Source: Streptomyces fulvoviolaceus
GTDB taxonomy: Bacteria; Actinomycetota; Actinomycetes; Streptomycetales; Streptomycetaceae
DNA length: 13,407 nucleotides
Assembly (NCBI RefSeq): GCF_000718165.1
Contig: NZ_JOEY01000109.1
Span: 1-13,407 of the forward strand
Direction: 5' to 3'
Shown here: positions 13,309 to 13,407 of the stretch, one piece after another
Layout of the letters: each line of letters begins with the position of its first letter
Numbering within the stretch: the first letter of the stretch is position 1
The notes under the pieces: generated by a model
Databases searched by the model: none
Told to the model about the DNA's origin: nothing
Seen by the model: only the letters and a program-made list of their open reading frames with translations
Translations under genes and position numbers: made by a program

Positions 13309-13407
13309 GTCGGGTAGCCGGGGCCCATCTCTGGGCCCCGGCCCCCTCAGAACCGGACGTGCGCCTTTCAACGCATCCGGCTCAAGCAAGCCGCCAGGGC
13401 TTCACTG
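13309..13407 (-). mobile_element. 3' end of a bacterial group II intron (domains V and VI)
   Basis: On the minus strand, domain V (13383-13350) is followed by a domain VI hairpin (GCCGGGGCCC loop GGGCCCCGGC) and the terminal CTACCCGAC, whose last base is 13309. The A in CTACC is the 7th base from the 3' end, where the branch-point adenosine of group II introns lies. The ending resembles group IIC introns of actinobacteria. The reverse transcriptase/maturase gene and 5' end would be to the right, outside the window, so activity cannot be judged. Confidence 0.85.
13350..13383 (-). ncRNA. Group II intron domain V
   Basis: The 34 bases fold exactly as domain V: lower stem GAGCCGGA with TCCGGTTC, catalytic triad AGC at positions 2-4, two-base bulge CG at 25-26, upper stem TGCG with CGCA plus two U-G pairs, and a GAAA tetraloop. 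Every position of the expected fold can be accounted for. Confidence 0.9.

Noticed and set aside
1..13407. CRISPR array, tRNA or integrase attachment site
   Set aside because: No regularly spaced direct repeats of CRISPR size, no tRNA-like cloverleaf, and no integrase or excisionase gene was found, despite the mobile-element character.

Overview
The window looks like accessory DNA from a Streptomyces-like actinobacterium. It is very GC-rich, strongly biased to G/C at third codon positions, and carries families typical of that group: a WhiB-like protein, an EspR-like regulator, a MAB_1171c-type membrane protein and an SpdB-like plasmid-spread protein. No core housekeeping gene is visible.

Left part (1-3634), a defence/insertion-sequence patch. 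The window opens in the first codons of an IS5-family transposase. After about 540 bases with nothing recognisable comes a 689-residue minus-strand protein that joins an AbiJ N-terminal domain (NTD3 type) to a Shedu (DUF4263) PD-(D/E)XK nuclease domain, a probable single-gene anti-phage system. Directly upstream of it lies a broken IS21-family istB gene with two frameshifts and a stop, followed by a probable IS21 right end.

Middle part (3635-7563), a minus-strand operon. An EspR-like DNA-binding protein is followed by an ImmA/IrrE-type zinc peptidase, a seven-helix MAB_1171c-family membrane protein and an amidase-signature hydrolase. The last three overlap by 4 nt each (GTGA, ATGA). By analogy with known ImmA/ImmR and IrrE/DdrO pairs, the peptidase may cleave the neighbouring regulator and so control the membrane protein and hydrolase; this is inference. 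A divergent regulatory region upstream (7564-8557) holds several perfect palindromes, a weak ORF and a row of three hairpins.

Right part (8558-13308), a plus-strand plasmid- or phage-like module with mostly overlapping genes: a 51-residue leader protein; a winged-helix protein resembling replication initiators, with iteron-like repeats inside its own gene; a protein with a helicase-loader-like N-terminus and a C-terminal zinc finger; a long WhiB-like regulator; and an SpdB-like membrane protein whose coding sequence contains 18 copies of GGGGAC on the two strands. Two small ORFs that seem fused by loss of a stop codon follow, then a gene cut after 22-23 codons by a group II intron inserted in the opposite orientation. 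The intron's domain V and VI are readable at the right edge; its reverse transcriptase would lie beyond the window. The combination (initiator, loader-like protein, WhiB, SpdB-like protein) suggests part of an integrative conjugative element, plasmid or prophage. No integrase, TraB translocase, tRNA or att site is visible here.
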